A program made the position numbers and the translations under genes. The notes below the pieces were generated by a model that saw only the letters and a list, made by a program, of their open reading frames with translations, made no database searches and was not told the DNA's origin. From the NCBI GenBank assembly GCA_965214475.1, contig OZ243953.1, positions 2,790,001-2,854,000 of the forward strand: a DNA stretch of 64,000 nucleotides. Reading direction: 5' to 3'. Below, piece after piece: positions 24,914 through 33,601 of the stretch (its first letter is position 1; each line of letters starts with the position of its first letter). This DNA is from SIRX01 sp965214475 (GTDB taxonomy: Bacteria; Actinomycetota; Rubrobacteria; Rubrobacterales; Rubrobacteraceae).

Positions 24914-26266
24914 TTGCGGTTCAGGAAGTTCGCGCTCGGAGGTGGCAAAACGCAAAACACCGCGGTCGGGAGGGTCCTCGGTGGACGGTATAGGGTAGAT
25001 GGCCGGTTGGGCAAAGGCGGCATGGCCGTTGTCTATCGGGCCGAAGATGCTTTGCTCGGGCGCAAAGTAGCCCTAAAAATTCTGCACCGTTACTACGCCG
25101 AAGCCTCTTATTTCCAGAAACGCTTCAAACAGGAAGCCCGGGCGATGGCCTCCATGGATCACGAGAACATCGTCAAGATCTACGACATCTGTCAGGATGA
25201 TGACGTACCGTTGATCGTGGCCGAGTACGTCGGCGGCGACGACCTCAAGAAGTTGCTCTCCGAGAAACCGGAGAACCGTTTGGACGAGCCGTCGGCCAGG
25301 AAGGTTGCCGTACAGCTTCTCGAAGCCCTCTGCTACGCGCACCGGCGGGGCATCATTCATCGGGACGTGAAGCCTTCGAACATCCTTATGACCGAAGAAG
25401 GCGTCGTGAAAGTTGCGGACTTCGGCATAGCCCGCATCGTCGAAGAGGAGGATGCGGAGGAGCCCGGTGAAATAGTGGGTAGCGCCCGTTATATGTCGCC
25501 GGAACAGCTTCAGGGTGGGGAGGCTACCGCAAGGAGTGACGTCTATTCCGCGGGTATTCTTCTCTACCATTGCCTCACCGGGAGCCCGCCCTTCTCCGGA
25601 GATTTAGATGCCCTGATACGTCAACAACTCAACCAGGAGCCTACGCCGCCGCGAGAGATGAACAAGAAGATCTCGCTGCACATGGAGGCTGCAATACTGC
25701 GGGCTCTCGCCAAAGATCCCGCGGACCGTTATCCTTCGGCGCGGGCCATGCTGGAAGATTTGCAGGGTGGACGCCGGGAGGAAGTAGTTTCCCAAACCCT
25801 AGGGATTCCACGACGCGCGATCCGCCGCCGGAGTCGTATAGGATCCCTCGTAGCCCTCATGTTCGCCCTTGTCGTCACGGTCGCCGGGCTTTGGTTCGGC
25901 GCGGCCAGCCTCGGCTACGTGGACCGGCCGACGGGACAGGGCTCACAGGGCCTGTTGGATCTGGCGCAACAAGTCAATATAGACTTCGCGAACGCACCGG
26001 ATGCTCCCACGGGAGTGGTGGGCTCGGCGAACGGGGACATCACTATGGTTCCGGTACCGAACGTGGACACGTACTTCGATTACTGGGCGAGACAGACGCT
26101 AAAAGATAGTGGGTTCAAGGTAAAGGTCGTCTACGATTACCAGGCAGGTTACACCAACCGCGGTGTAACCTGGGCTACAGATCCTGCAATGGGAACTGCC
26201 GCACCCGAAGGCTCGATGATAACCCTCTACGCCACGCCGAAGGAACTAAAGCAGCCCCGAGTCTAG
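24914..26266 (+). CDS. Transmembrane Ser/Thr protein kinase with one PASTA-like domain
   Basis: A 450-residue Hanks-type kinase. The catalytic domain is at about residues 25-290: glycine loop GRLGKGGMAVVY, VALKILH (Lys), HRDVKPSNIL near 146, DFGIAR, and GSARYMSPEQLQ. A basic juxtamembrane stretch (PRRAIRRRSRIG) precedes a TM helix at about 310-335. Outside, about 380-445 resembles a PASTA repeat (VPVPNVDTYFDYWARQTLKD), a domain that senses muropeptides. PknB-type kinases usually have several repeats, so one is short. The TTG start has only a modest GGGGG site. No partner phosphatase or FtsW/PBP gene is nearby. Confidence 0.9.
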   Translation: MRFRKFALGGGKTQNTAVGRVLGGRYRVDGRLGKGGMAVVYRAEDALLGRKVALKILHRYYAEASYFQKRFKQEARAMASMDHENIVKIYDICQDDDVPLIVAEYVGGDDLKKLLSEKPENRLDEPSARKVAVQLLEALCYAHRRGIIHRDVKPSNILMTEEGVVKVADFGIARIVEEEDAEEPGEIVGSARYMSPEQLQGGEATARSDVYSAGILLYHCLTGSPPFSGDLDALIRQQLNQEPTPPREMNKKISLHMEAAILRALAKDPADRYPSARAMLEDLQGGRREEVVSQTLGIPRRAIRRRSRIGSLVALMFALVVTVAGLWFGAASLGYVDRPTGQGSQGLLDLAQQVNIDFANAPDAPTGVVGSANGDITMVPVPNVDTYFDYWARQTLKDSGFKVKVVYDYQAGYTNRGVTWATDPAMGTAAPEGSMITLYATPKELKQPRV

Positions 26267-26275
26267 GCTGGTTCT

Positions 26276-26809
26276 TCACAGCGTGCGCTGGTCTCCGCCG
26301 TCTATCTTGTCCGCGATGAACGGGTAGCGGTAGTCTAGACCTTGGCTAACTTTGTAGGCGGCATAGAGTTGGTGTACGAAGGGGACCAGTCCGAGCACCG
26401 CGGCCAACGGCGCCACCACGAAGATCCCGAGCCCTAACGTCACGAGTGTGAACACCGTTGCCAAAAATCCCCCGACGGTGCCGAGCACGAGCCAGGCCAC
26501 CTGGTACCACAGCGATTGCAAGGCGTGGAAGCCGATCCTGGGAGATCGGTCTTTGTAGAAGAGCCAGACGATAAGGGGAGCTATGGGCAAGAAACCCGTC
26601 AGGGGCCATGCGAGCACGCTGACGTGAGAGAGGATGGACCACGTACGCTCATCCTGGGTGCTTAGCTCTCCCTGAGAGAAATCCGAAGTCGCGGGTACAG
26701 AGTATTCGGGTTCTTCGGTCTTCGCCCCGATTTCATCCGCCGGGGAGCTTGCAGGTTCCATCTGGTCGCCGGGCTCTTGAGTTCTGCCGTAGTTCGGGTC
26801 TCGCTCCAT
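26276..26809 (-). CDS. DUF4870-type membrane protein
   Basis: A 177-residue protein. The first 60 residues are polar and acidic (ERDPNYGRTQEPGDQMEP). DUF4870 follows: DERTWSILSHVSVLAWPLTG, LIVWLFYKDRSPRIGFHALQ, and three to four membrane segments ending in a cytoplasmic VSQGLDYRYPF tail. The family has a Tic20-like topology and no established function. It is convergent with the kinase gene. Confidence 0.82.
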   Translation of the reverse strand: MERDPNYGRTQEPGDQMEPASSPADEIGAKTEEPEYSVPATSDFSQGELSTQDERTWSILSHVSVLAWPLTGFLPIAPLIVWLFYKDRSPRIGFHALQSLWYQVAWLVLGTVGGFLATVFTLVTLGLGIFVVAPLAAVLGLVPFVHQLYAAYKVSQGLDYRYPFIADKIDGGDQRTL

Positions 26810-26878
26810 TTATTCTCCTCTATCTACGCCTTCTTCTCTTTATAGTCTAACCTCTTGCCGCCTACTACAGCGCGCTAC

Positions 26879-27391
26879 TCAAGCCACGAAGGCGCGCCTT
26901 CGGACCGCGGCTGTGTGGTAGAGAAGCAGAATCGCCACGGGCAACGCGGTATCGGTTTGGTCTGTTGCGACTTCGTACCTCCGGCCTGTCATGTTGCCCT
27001 TGAGCTTCGCCATCTCCCCACCTCCCACTGAGAAAGCTTTGGCCTCGTTTCGTAAGAAACTGATGCGAGCTTGGTAGACGCCATCACCGCACGTTATCTC
27101 CAGTGTGTCCAGCGACGAGGTGGGCGGTCTTGCCACTAGTATTCGGTCTTTGCCGGAAAACATTTCGTACTCGCCATTCGGCCTTCTCTCGATCGTGGAC
27201 TTTATTATTCCGGTCGCAAACTCAGCGTCGCTTAGGCCCTTGAAAATCAAATGTCCGACCGTCGCATCGTCTCTCTGGATCACGAAGGTGTTGGCGAAGA
27301 GACCGCGGGCCCGGACGGTAAAAGACTCCGCCAAGACATCTTGTAAGTTCCTCCAGGGGAGGAGCGCTGGAATGTTTGGGGCGGTGTTCAT
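26879..27391 (-). CDS. Hypothetical protein, beta-rich
   Basis: A 170-residue protein that I cannot assign. The sequence has alternating strands (RARGLFANTFVIQRDDATVG, YEMFSGKDRILVARPP, LEITCGDGVYQARISFLR) and resembles LURP/tubby-like or scramblase-like beta-barrel proteins in feel, but with no decisive motif. It has no signal peptide; the last 20 residues (ALPVAILLLYHTAAVRRRAF) are hydrophobic then basic and could touch the membrane. Stands alone. Confidence 0.55.
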   Translation of the reverse strand: MNTAPNIPALLPWRNLQDVLAESFTVRARGLFANTFVIQRDDATVGHLIFKGLSDAEFATGIIKSTIERRPNGEYEMFSGKDRILVARPPTSSLDTLEITCGDGVYQARISFLRNEAKAFSVGGGEMAKLKGNMTGRRYEVATDQTDTALPVAILLLYHTAAVRRRAFVA

Positions 27392-27473
27392 GGTATCTTT
27401 TTATACGTTGCAACCCGTCATAGAGTTTCGGGGAAGATACGGTAACGGCCAATCGAAAAGATTGTGAGACGAG

Positions 27474-27848
27474 ATGGAGCTTAGAGGTAAAGAGGAGATG
27501 CGGCACGAGATCCTGCAGTCCTGGTTGAAGAACGCCTGGGTTTATCCGGCGGAGGGGCCGCAGGGGCAGACTTTTCTGCGACTGACCCCCGGTGGCAGGC
27601 TCAAAATGCGCGGCAGGATAAAAGAGCTGGAGAGTTCCCTGGGCGTGAGCGGTAGCGACCTCGCCAAACAGGACGAAGATGGAACTATACCCGCAGACCG
27701 GGACAAGCTGGAGTTGGCGATAATGGTGCAGTCTTACGTCTCCGAGCGCCGGTTTATACAGAGCCAGGGCGGCAGCCTGGGTACCGCGGCGGTGGAGATG
27801 GACGAATCCGAAGAGTCTGAAGAAGAGTCGGCAGACCAGTCGGAATAG
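27474..27848 (+). CDS. Hypothetical acidic protein
   Basis: A 124-residue protein of unknown family. The N-terminal part is helical with aromatic residues (QSWLKNAWVYPAEG); the middle is RLKMRGRIKELESSLGV; the last 20 residues are almost all Glu, Ser and Asp (MDESEESEEESADQSE). A similar acidic tail is present on the response regulator and on the small gene at 61.3 kb. The ATG at 27474 follows GAGACGAG. Confidence 0.55.
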   Translation: MELRGKEEMRHEILQSWLKNAWVYPAEGPQGQTFLRLTPGGRLKMRGRIKELESSLGVSGSDLAKQDEDGTIPADRDKLELAIMVQSYVSERRFIQSQGGSLGTAAVEMDESEESEEESADQSE

Positions 27849-27921
27849 AGTTCGTCAGGCCGTATGGCGATTTAAGCGGCGTTCGAGGACGTTGGACAGG
27901 TGGTTAGGGGCAGGCAGATCG

Positions 27922-28104
27922 TCAGGTAGTCATGTGCGGGTAGAGGTTGAACTGCTGAAAGACGAAGCCGATCTCGATCCGAAGCTCATTCAGCTTAGTC
28001 TTTTTGTCGCCAACTTCGATATTGTCCACTATGAGTTTACCCGAAGAGATCTCCTCCAACGCATTAATACACCGGAACAGCGTACTCTTGCCCGAGTTTG
28101 ATCA
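27922..28104 (-). pseudogene. Fragment of a polar amino-acid ABC ATPase (GlnQ-like)
   Basis: On the minus strand an open stretch reads SNSGKSTLFRCINALEEISS, then GFVFQQFNLYPHMTT and a stop. This is the stretch from Walker A (SGKST) to the Q-loop (FQQFNLYPHMT) of a glutamine/polar amino-acid importer ATPase. A TGA lies just before the Walker A and another stop right after the Q-loop; the rest of the roughly 240-residue protein is gone. It sits beside an amino-acid permease gene, perhaps marking a replaced uptake system. Confidence 0.75.
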
Positions 28105-28233
28105 GATAACTGCAACAGATTATCAGAACCTCCGCCCCACCGGCACTCCCTTGACCGGGGCGCACAAAGGCTGTTAACTTATTAACAAAGATGACGGTTC
28201 GCGGGCGTGCAGGATCTAAAGAGGGGGTATTGG

Positions 28234-29625
28234 GTGGCTGATTCCGGATCGGGGCAGGGTAGGGGTGGACCGGAGGAAGAATTTTCGGGCGGCCTGAAAC
28301 GCGTGGTCGGCACGCCGCTGCTGCTGGCTTTCGTGGTCGGTAACATCGTGGGGGCTGGGATTTACGTGGCCCCCGGTGAAGTTGCCGCCGGCATCGGCGG
28401 GGCGTTTTGGATAGCGTTCCTCGTGGCGTTCGTGGTGGCGATCTTTACCGCCTTTTCCTATGCGGAGTTGGTGTCGAAGTACCCGGGCGCCGGCGGGGCG
28501 GCCCTGTTCGTCAACCGGGCTTACGGGGTGCCGCTGCTTTCTTTCCTGGTAGCCTTCGCCGTGATGGCGAGCGGCTTGTCTTCGGCCAGCGGCATCTCGC
28601 GGGCTTTCGGCGGCGATTACCTGAAGACGTTCGTGGAGTTGCCGGAGTTACTCGTGGCGATAGTGTTCATCCTGATCCTTACCCTGATCAACTACTTCGG
28701 CATCCGGGGATCGGCCAGCCTGAACGCGGTCCTGACGGTGCTGTCACTGATCGGCCTGCTGCTAGTATTGGTGGTCGGGGTCGCGGCGATTTTCGTTGGA
28801 CAGGCGGATTTCGGCCGGCCGTTCTCCTTCCAGGTACCGGAGGGTGGGACCTTCGGGTTCGCGCTGCTCGGCGCGGCAGTAATCTCTTTCTACGCCCTTA
28901 TTGGATTTGAAGACTCGGCTAACATCGCCGAGGAGGCCCGGGACGCAAGCCGGATATACCCGAAGGCGCTCTTTGGGGGTCTCCTGACAGCGGGTTGTAT
29001 CTACATAGCGGTGTGTTTCGTGGCTTCCATGGTCGTGCCGACGGAGCGGTTCGCGGGTTCCAGCGGGCCACTGCTGGAGGTTATAGAGGTAGGGCCGATA
29101 CCCATTCCGCCGAGCCTGTTCGCCATAGCCGCGCTCGTCGGCATTACAAACACCGCCCTAATCAACCTGATCATTGCCTCCCGGGTGATCTACGGAATGG
29201 GCCGCGAAGGCGTCTTGCCGTCAGTGTTCGGCCGGGTACACGCCACTCGCGGCACGCCGGTGGTTGCCATTATCTTCACCACCCTGATCGCGCTGGCCCT
29301 CTCCCTCACCGGCGGCTTCTCCGCACTCGCCAGTACCACCGTACTCTTGATCCTCGCGGTCTTCGCAATAGTGAACGCTTCGGTACTGGTCCTGCGCCGC
29401 GACCGCGTTCGTCACCAGCACTTCCAGGCTCCGGCAGTAATCCCGATCCTCGGTTCCATCGCGTGTATCGTACTGCTAACACAGCAAGACGCTGGGACGT
29501 GGCTGCGGGCTGGGATCCTGATCCTTCTCGGCCTTGGTCTCTACGCCTTGAATGTTGCTTACCGGCGGCGTTCTGGAGAAGGTGCCCCGCAGCCACGCCA
29601 ACAACGAGAGCCCAGGGTCAGGTAG
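28234..29625 (+). CDS. APC-superfamily amino-acid permease
   Basis: A 463-residue integral membrane transporter of the amino acid-polyamine-organocation superfamily with about 12 TM segments. TM1 carries the GNIVGAGIYVAPGEV motif that forms the substrate-binding unwound helix, and TM6 has FYALIGFEDSANIAEEARD, the family signature. Substrate is uncertain; the pattern suits the cationic/neutral amino-acid antiporter group. The GTG at 28234 is chosen because GAGGGGG lies seven bases upstream; a GTG at 28207 is also in frame. The adjacent GlnQ remnant suggests this permease now serves amino-acid uptake. Confidence 0.88.
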   Translation: MADSGSGQGRGGPEEEFSGGLKRVVGTPLLLAFVVGNIVGAGIYVAPGEVAAGIGGAFWIAFLVAFVVAIFTAFSYAELVSKYPGAGGAALFVNRAYGVPLLSFLVAFAVMASGLSSASGISRAFGGDYLKTFVELPELLVAIVFILILTLINYFGIRGSASLNAVLTVLSLIGLLLVLVVGVAAIFVGQADFGRPFSFQVPEGGTFGFALLGAAVISFYALIGFEDSANIAEEARDASRIYPKALFGGLLTAGCIYIAVCFVASMVVPTERFAGSSGPLLEVIEVGPIPIPPSLFAIAALVGITNTALINLIIASRVIYGMGREGVLPSVFGRVHATRGTPVVAIIFTTLIALALSLTGGFSALASTTVLLILAVFAIVNASVLVLRRDRVRHQHFQAPAVIPILGSIACIVLLTQQDAGTWLRAGILILLGLGLYALNVAYRRRSGEGAPQPRQQREPRVR

Positions 29626-29634
29626 ACCGGACTT

Positions 29635-29784
29635 CTACACGGTAATGCTTTCCCCGACTTGGTCCGGACTGGACTTGCCGGTCCGGACACTGAGATATCG
29701 AAAGACTCCTATGGCGAGCACTACCGCCAGACCTATTAACGAAACGAAGAGGTTCGTCTACATATACGGGCATCCGTTGGTCAA
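29635..29784 (-). pseudogene. Small single-span membrane protein with an internal TAG
   Basis: From TTG 29784 the minus strand reads MTNGCPYM, a TAG (29760-29758), then TNLFVSLIGLAVVLAIGVFR and a polar tail ending at TAG 29635. The frame resumes immediately after the amber codon and encodes a clean membrane helix, so it looks like a small membrane protein carrying a nonsense codon. It is too short to be sure it was ever a gene. Confidence 0.3.
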
Positions 29785-29863
29785 TACGTGCCTCTATCCT
29801 TTTACTTATACTCGTGTTTGGCGGGTGTAGAATGGCGCGGGTAAGCTAGTTTGTGGAGGAGCT

Positions 29864-30511
29864 TTGAATAATCTATTTGATGCGTCGGAGGGGGGCGAGA
29901 ACCGGGAGGACCGGCTGGAAGAGTTGTCCCGACAGGTCTCAGTGTGTACGAAATGCGACCTCTCCTTGAGCCGAACCAACACGGTCTTCGGTACCGGGGA
30001 CCCCCACTCACCGTTGATGCTCGTCGGGGAAGGGCCGGGCGAGAACGAAGACGCCACGGGCTTACCGTTTGTGGGCCGGGCAGGAAAACTCCTCGATGAC
30101 ATCCTGGCGGCGGTGGAGCTTACTCGGCAAGACGTCTACATCACGAACATCGTCAAATGCCGCCCGACGGTCGAGGAGGGGGGCCGGACGCGCAACCGCC
30201 AGCCGAAGACCGGGGAGATCAATGCGTGCAACCCCTATCTACAGGCGCAGATAGACGCCATAAAACCGGAGATAATCCTCTGTCTCGGAAGCCCCGCTGC
30301 CAAAAACCTTATAGACAAAAACTTCAAAATAACGAAAGACCGCGGCAAGTGGTACGAGCGGGAAACTTTCAAGACGATGGCGACGTTCCATCCGGCCTAC
30401 ATACTCCGTCAGAGCGGCGAAGACCTGCAGAACACCAAACGCCTGGTCTGGAAGGACTTTCAAGACGTATACGCCGAGTACCAGAAGGCGTTGGAAGAGC
30501 GTTCAGCGTAA
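29864..30511 (+). CDS. Uracil-DNA glycosylase, family 4 (Fe-S type)
   Basis: A 215-residue base-excision-repair enzyme that removes uracil from DNA. Four Cys suited to a 4Fe-4S cluster are visible: C28 and C31 (VCTKCDL), one in NIVKCRPT and one in INACNPYL. Motif A is LVGEGPGENEDATGLPF and motif B is ATFHPAYILRQ. Length and order match thermophile-type UDGa. Starts at TTG after GGAGGAGC. Family 4 is the common form in thermophiles and many actinobacteria. Confidence 0.92.
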   Translation: MNNLFDASEGGENREDRLEELSRQVSVCTKCDLSLSRTNTVFGTGDPHSPLMLVGEGPGENEDATGLPFVGRAGKLLDDILAAVELTRQDVYITNIVKCRPTVEEGGRTRNRQPKTGEINACNPYLQAQIDAIKPEIILCLGSPAAKNLIDKNFKITKDRGKWYERETFKTMATFHPAYILRQSGEDLQNTKRLVWKDFQDVYAEYQKALEERSA

Positions 30512-30627
30512 CAGTTGTCGTCGGCAAAAACGGAATCGTAAGAAACTTCATACCGTATTTCGACTGCGCCTGTTATTATGCAAAATTGTAGGAATGGAAT
30601 AAAACCGTCGAGAAGGGCTCGTAGACC

Positions 30628-31689
30628 GTGGTCAGTATAACGACAAGCAGTCGGTTGATGGACACCGTAGATAAGGACATACTCAATTTCATACAGCGGG
30701 AATTCCCGTTGGTGCGAGAGCCCTACGACGCCATCGGGCGCGAAGTGGGGATCGCGGGTGACGAAGTCATCCGCCGGGTGGAGGCGCTAAAGCGTGGGAA
30801 GGTGATCCGACAGATTAGCGCGATCTTCGACACCCGGGTTTTGGGATACCAGTCCACCCTCGTGGCGGCCCGCATCCCGAAAGATAGACTCTCCGAAGGT
30901 GCGAAAGCGGTTAATTCCCACCCCGGTGTCTCCCACAACTACGAACGAAACAACGAATTCAATCTCTGGTACACGGTCGCCGTACCGCCGGACTCCCGTC
31001 TGGGGCTGGAGGGAACTGTGGACGTGATGCACCACATAAGCGGCGCGGAGAAGACGCGTATTCTTCCGACGCTGAAGCTGTTCAAGATCGGGGTGACGCT
31101 CGATATGAAGGCGGGTGCGACGGCCAAAAAAGAGGCCCCGCAGTACGGCGAGGCCGACAGGAATCAAGCCGACCGCAAAATTAGCGAGGACGATAAGACT
31201 GCTATTCGGGCGTTACAAGAGGACATTCCCCTGACCCCGAGGCCCTTCGACCTCTGGGGTAAAGAGTTCGGTATACCTTACGAGGAACTTTTGGAGAAGG
31301 CCCACGATTTCCAGGAGCGTAAGATCATGCGTCGCTTCTCCGCCGTGCTCTATCACCGTAAAGCAGGCTTCCGGGCGAACGCAATGGGCGTCTGGAAGGT
31401 TCCGGAGGAGCGGGTGGAAGAAGTAGGCAATATGTTTGCCCAGTATCAGGCTGTCTCCCACTGCTACGAACGACCCGTCTACGAGGACTGGCCCTACGCG
31501 CTGTTTAGCATGGTCCACGGTCGCTCGGTCGAAGAGTGCCAGTCGCTACTGGATGCGATGAGCGAAGAGAGCGGGATCACCGAGTATGCTTCTCTCTACT
31601 CTACCCGCGAGTACAAAAAGACGCGGGTTCGCTACTTCACGCCGGAGATGGAGGCTTGGGAAAAGCTCTACGCCGGCGTCCTGCGGTAG
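30628..31689 (+). CDS. Fused siroheme decarboxylase (AhbA-AhbB-like, Lrp/AsnC fold)
   Basis: A 353-residue protein made of two AsnC-type halves. Each half has an N-terminal winged helix (DKDILNFIQREFPLVREPYD; DDKTAIRALQEDIPLTPRPF) followed by the ferredoxin-like domain with the heme-pathway signature (VSHNYERNNEFNLWYTV; VSHCYERPVYEDWPYAL). This two-part SH-YER pattern is that of AhbA/AhbB or NirDL/NirGH, which decarboxylate siroheme to didecarboxysiroheme in the alternative heme or heme d1 route. A pure regulator is less likely, because AsnC regulators lack these motifs. No other heme gene is adjacent. A strong terminator follows. Confidence 0.82.
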   Translation: MVSITTSSRLMDTVDKDILNFIQREFPLVREPYDAIGREVGIAGDEVIRRVEALKRGKVIRQISAIFDTRVLGYQSTLVAARIPKDRLSEGAKAVNSHPGVSHNYERNNEFNLWYTVAVPPDSRLGLEGTVDVMHHISGAEKTRILPTLKLFKIGVTLDMKAGATAKKEAPQYGEADRNQADRKISEDDKTAIRALQEDIPLTPRPFDLWGKEFGIPYEELLEKAHDFQERKIMRRFSAVLYHRKAGFRANAMGVWKVPEERVEEVGNMFAQYQAVSHCYERPVYEDWPYALFSMVHGRSVEECQSLLDAMSEESGITEYASLYSTREYKKTRVRYFTPEMEAWEKLYAGVLR

Positions 31690-31714
31690 CCGAACAAACC
31701 TCTAGTAGCTTGCG

Positions 31715-31750
31715 AACCTCCGCCCCGATCATCCCCGGCGGAGGTTTTTT
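31715..31750 (+). terminator. Intrinsic terminator of the siroheme decarboxylase gene
   Basis: AACCTCCGCC (31715-31724) pairs with GGCGGAGGTT (31737-31746) around a 12-base loop and runs into TTTTTT. A textbook Rho-independent site. Confidence 0.9.
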
Positions 31751-31771
31751 ACTGCCTGAAAAAGCGTCGCC

Positions 31772-32509
31772 GTGAGCGCCGGACTCTTTGCGGCGTTCCT
31801 GATCATCGTGGCGGCTTCGGCGGTGTCCGGGCTTACAGGATTCGGGTTGGCGGTGGTGGGGGTACCGATGTTGCTGATCGTCTACGATCCTGCGACGGTC
31901 GTCGTGCTCATAGCTTCCGTATCGCTGTTTATAAACGCCGTGATCGTGCAGGATTCCTGGCGAGAGGTCGAGCTTCGGACTGTGCTGATGCTGCTGCCGT
32001 GGGCCGCGCTCGGAGTTTTTCTTGGGACCGAAGTGCTCACGAGGGTAAATGCCGAGTACATCCGCCTCTCCGTCGGCCTGATCGTGGTCGTCTCCGCCGT
32101 ACTTTTGTTGCGGGAGGTCTCGTTGCCGGGCGCCGGAGGGATCTGGGGTACGGTCCTCGCCGGCACCGCGAGCGGAGCCCTCTCTACCTCGACCGGCATA
32201 GGCGGACCGCCGATCGTGCTGCTTTTCGCGGCCCGCAACTTACCCAAAGTCCAGTTTCGCGTGAGCAACGCCGCCTACTTCTTCTTTCTCAGCATCGTGG
32301 CGCTTGCGACGCTGCTGGCCCGGGGTATCGCGCAACCCTCGCACTTCTGGATCGCCGCTACCCTTATACCGGCCTCTTTTGTAGGAAAGATGCTCGGGAC
32401 GGCACTCGTAAAACGTCTCTCCAACGACGGCTTCCGCAAGATAACCCTCGGCGTCGTGATGCTTACCGGCACTTTGGGAATCATGACGGCGCTGCTGACG
32501 CTGCTCTAA
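31772..32509 (+). CDS. TSUP/TauE-SafE-type membrane transporter
   Basis: A 245-residue membrane protein with about eight hydrophobic segments and the TSUP hallmarks: an N-terminal SGLTGFGLAVVGVPMLL and a second copy, LAGTASGALSTSTGIGGPP, which are the two Gly-rich repeats of the family. TSUP proteins move small sulfur-containing or organic anions (sulfite, sulfoacetate and similar). It starts at GTG right after the terminator of the preceding gene, with no clear Shine-Dalgarno. Its 3' end nearly meets the DapA-like gene from the other strand. Confidence 0.82.
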   Translation: MSAGLFAAFLIIVAASAVSGLTGFGLAVVGVPMLLIVYDPATVVVLIASVSLFINAVIVQDSWREVELRTVLMLLPWAALGVFLGTEVLTRVNAEYIRLSVGLIVVVSAVLLLREVSLPGAGGIWGTVLAGTASGALSTSTGIGGPPIVLLFAARNLPKVQFRVSNAAYFFFLSIVALATLLARGIAQPSHFWIAATLIPASFVGKMLGTALVKRLSNDGFRKITLGVVMLTGTLGIMTALLTLL

Positions 32510-32511
32510 CT

Positions 32512-33423
32512 TCACGCCCAATCGGAAACGGGCGTAAGACCGGCGCCTTCGAGGGCGGCTTCTATGCAGGAGTGAGCCTCCAGTGTAGCAGGAAGCGCCG
32601 GACCGCGGACGGTGGGCGAGATGGGGACGCCGAGCTTCTGCATGGCAAGTTTAGTAGCCCCGAGTCCGGGATCGCTGAGTTCGTACATCGCCATGAGGTG
32701 GAGGACGCGCCGGTGAAGTTCTACCGCCCGCTCCAGGTTTCCATCTTCGAAAGCCCGCACCAGGTTCACGAAGAGTTCTGGGGCGATGTTGGAGAGGCCG
32801 CTTATGGCGCCGTCGGAGCCGGCGAGCAGGGAAGGCAGGATCTGGTCCTCGAAGCCTACCAACACCGAAAAGTCCGGCCTCACTGGCTTGACCTCCCGGA
32901 TCACGTCAACCGTGTGCATGTAGACCTGAACGGTATCTTTGATGCCCACCACGTTCGGGCATTCTTCCGCCAGACGTCTTACCAGCGCGGGGGAGAGGTT
33001 TATCCCCGTCAGCATCGGGAAGTTGTAGATCATGGTCGGTATAGAGACGGATTCGGAGATAGCCGCGAAGTGTCTGAAAAGGGCTTCTTCTCCGACTCCC
33101 CAGTAGAACGGTGAGACGGCGACCACTGCATCCGCCCCGCAGCTTTCGGCGTGCCGGGACAGAGAGATCGCCTCCCGCGTGCCGCTCGTCCCCACCCCAA
33201 TGACGAGTGGAACCCTACTATTGATGATACCGGCTACCCTCTCTGCGAAATACCGACGCTCATCGCTTTCCAGATGTGAGAACTCGCCAGTGCTACCAAG
33301 GGCCACGATGCCATCTACGCCAGCCTCGATGTGGCGCTCCAACACCGCTTCGGTTGACCGGAGATCTAGCTCCCCATTCTTATCGAAGGGTGTGACCAAC
33401 GCGGGCATTAGTCCGCTAAACAT
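32512..33423 (-). CDS. DapA-like aldolase (dihydrodipicolinate synthase/N-acetylneuraminate lyase family)
   Basis: A 303-residue class I aldolase. Schiff-base Lys is K162 (VVGIKDT), catalytic Tyr Y133 (MIYNFPMLTG), and the carboxylate-binding loop is ALGSTGEF (the usual GTTGE is GSTGE). The C-terminal half keeps the SGLSNIAPELF stretch. True DapA is usually encoded with lysine genes; here the setting is catabolic, so a keto-deoxy-sugar-acid or related aldolase is more likely. GAGGAGG lies 9 bp upstream of the ATG. A GATAG-n8-CTATC inverted repeat (33447-33464) lies in the promoter region. Confidence 0.85.
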   Translation of the reverse strand: MFSGLMPALVTPFDKNGELDLRSTEAVLERHIEAGVDGIVALGSTGEFSHLESDERRYFAERVAGIINSRVPLVIGVGTSGTREAISLSRHAESCGADAVVAVSPFYWGVGEEALFRHFAAISESVSIPTMIYNFPMLTGINLSPALVRRLAEECPNVVGIKDTVQVYMHTVDVIREVKPVRPDFSVLVGFEDQILPSLLAGSDGAISGLSNIAPELFVNLVRAFEDGNLERAVELHRRVLHLMAMYELSDPGLGATKLAMQKLGVPISPTVRGPALPATLEAHSCIEAALEGAGLTPVSDWA

Positions 33424-33446
33424 CTCGCTGTTTACCTCCTCGTTCA

Positions 33447-33464
33447 GATAGAATTTACCCTATC
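33447..33464. promoter_or_regulatory. Inverted repeat in the DapA-like promoter region
   Basis: GATAG and CTATC arms separated by eight bases, 24 bp before the aldolase start. It resembles a GntR- or LacI-type operator half-site pair; no regulator gene lies nearby. Confidence 0.3.
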
Positions 33465-33601
33465 ACACAAAACTCTATGGAGGGGCTGGGCGCCAGGGAA
33501 GGGTTATGGACCCAGACGACGGATCGGCTCAAGCCTCGCTCGGAGTAGAAAAGAAGGACTATAATGGCCCGCAAGATGTTCCTTTGGGGAAAGGAGGGGT
33601 C

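Noticed and set aside
31999..33114. A 371-codon plus-strand frame spanning the TSUP and DapA-like genes
   Set aside because: It crosses two genes with clear family motifs and is Arg/Gly-rich, typical of shadow frames in high-GC DNA.
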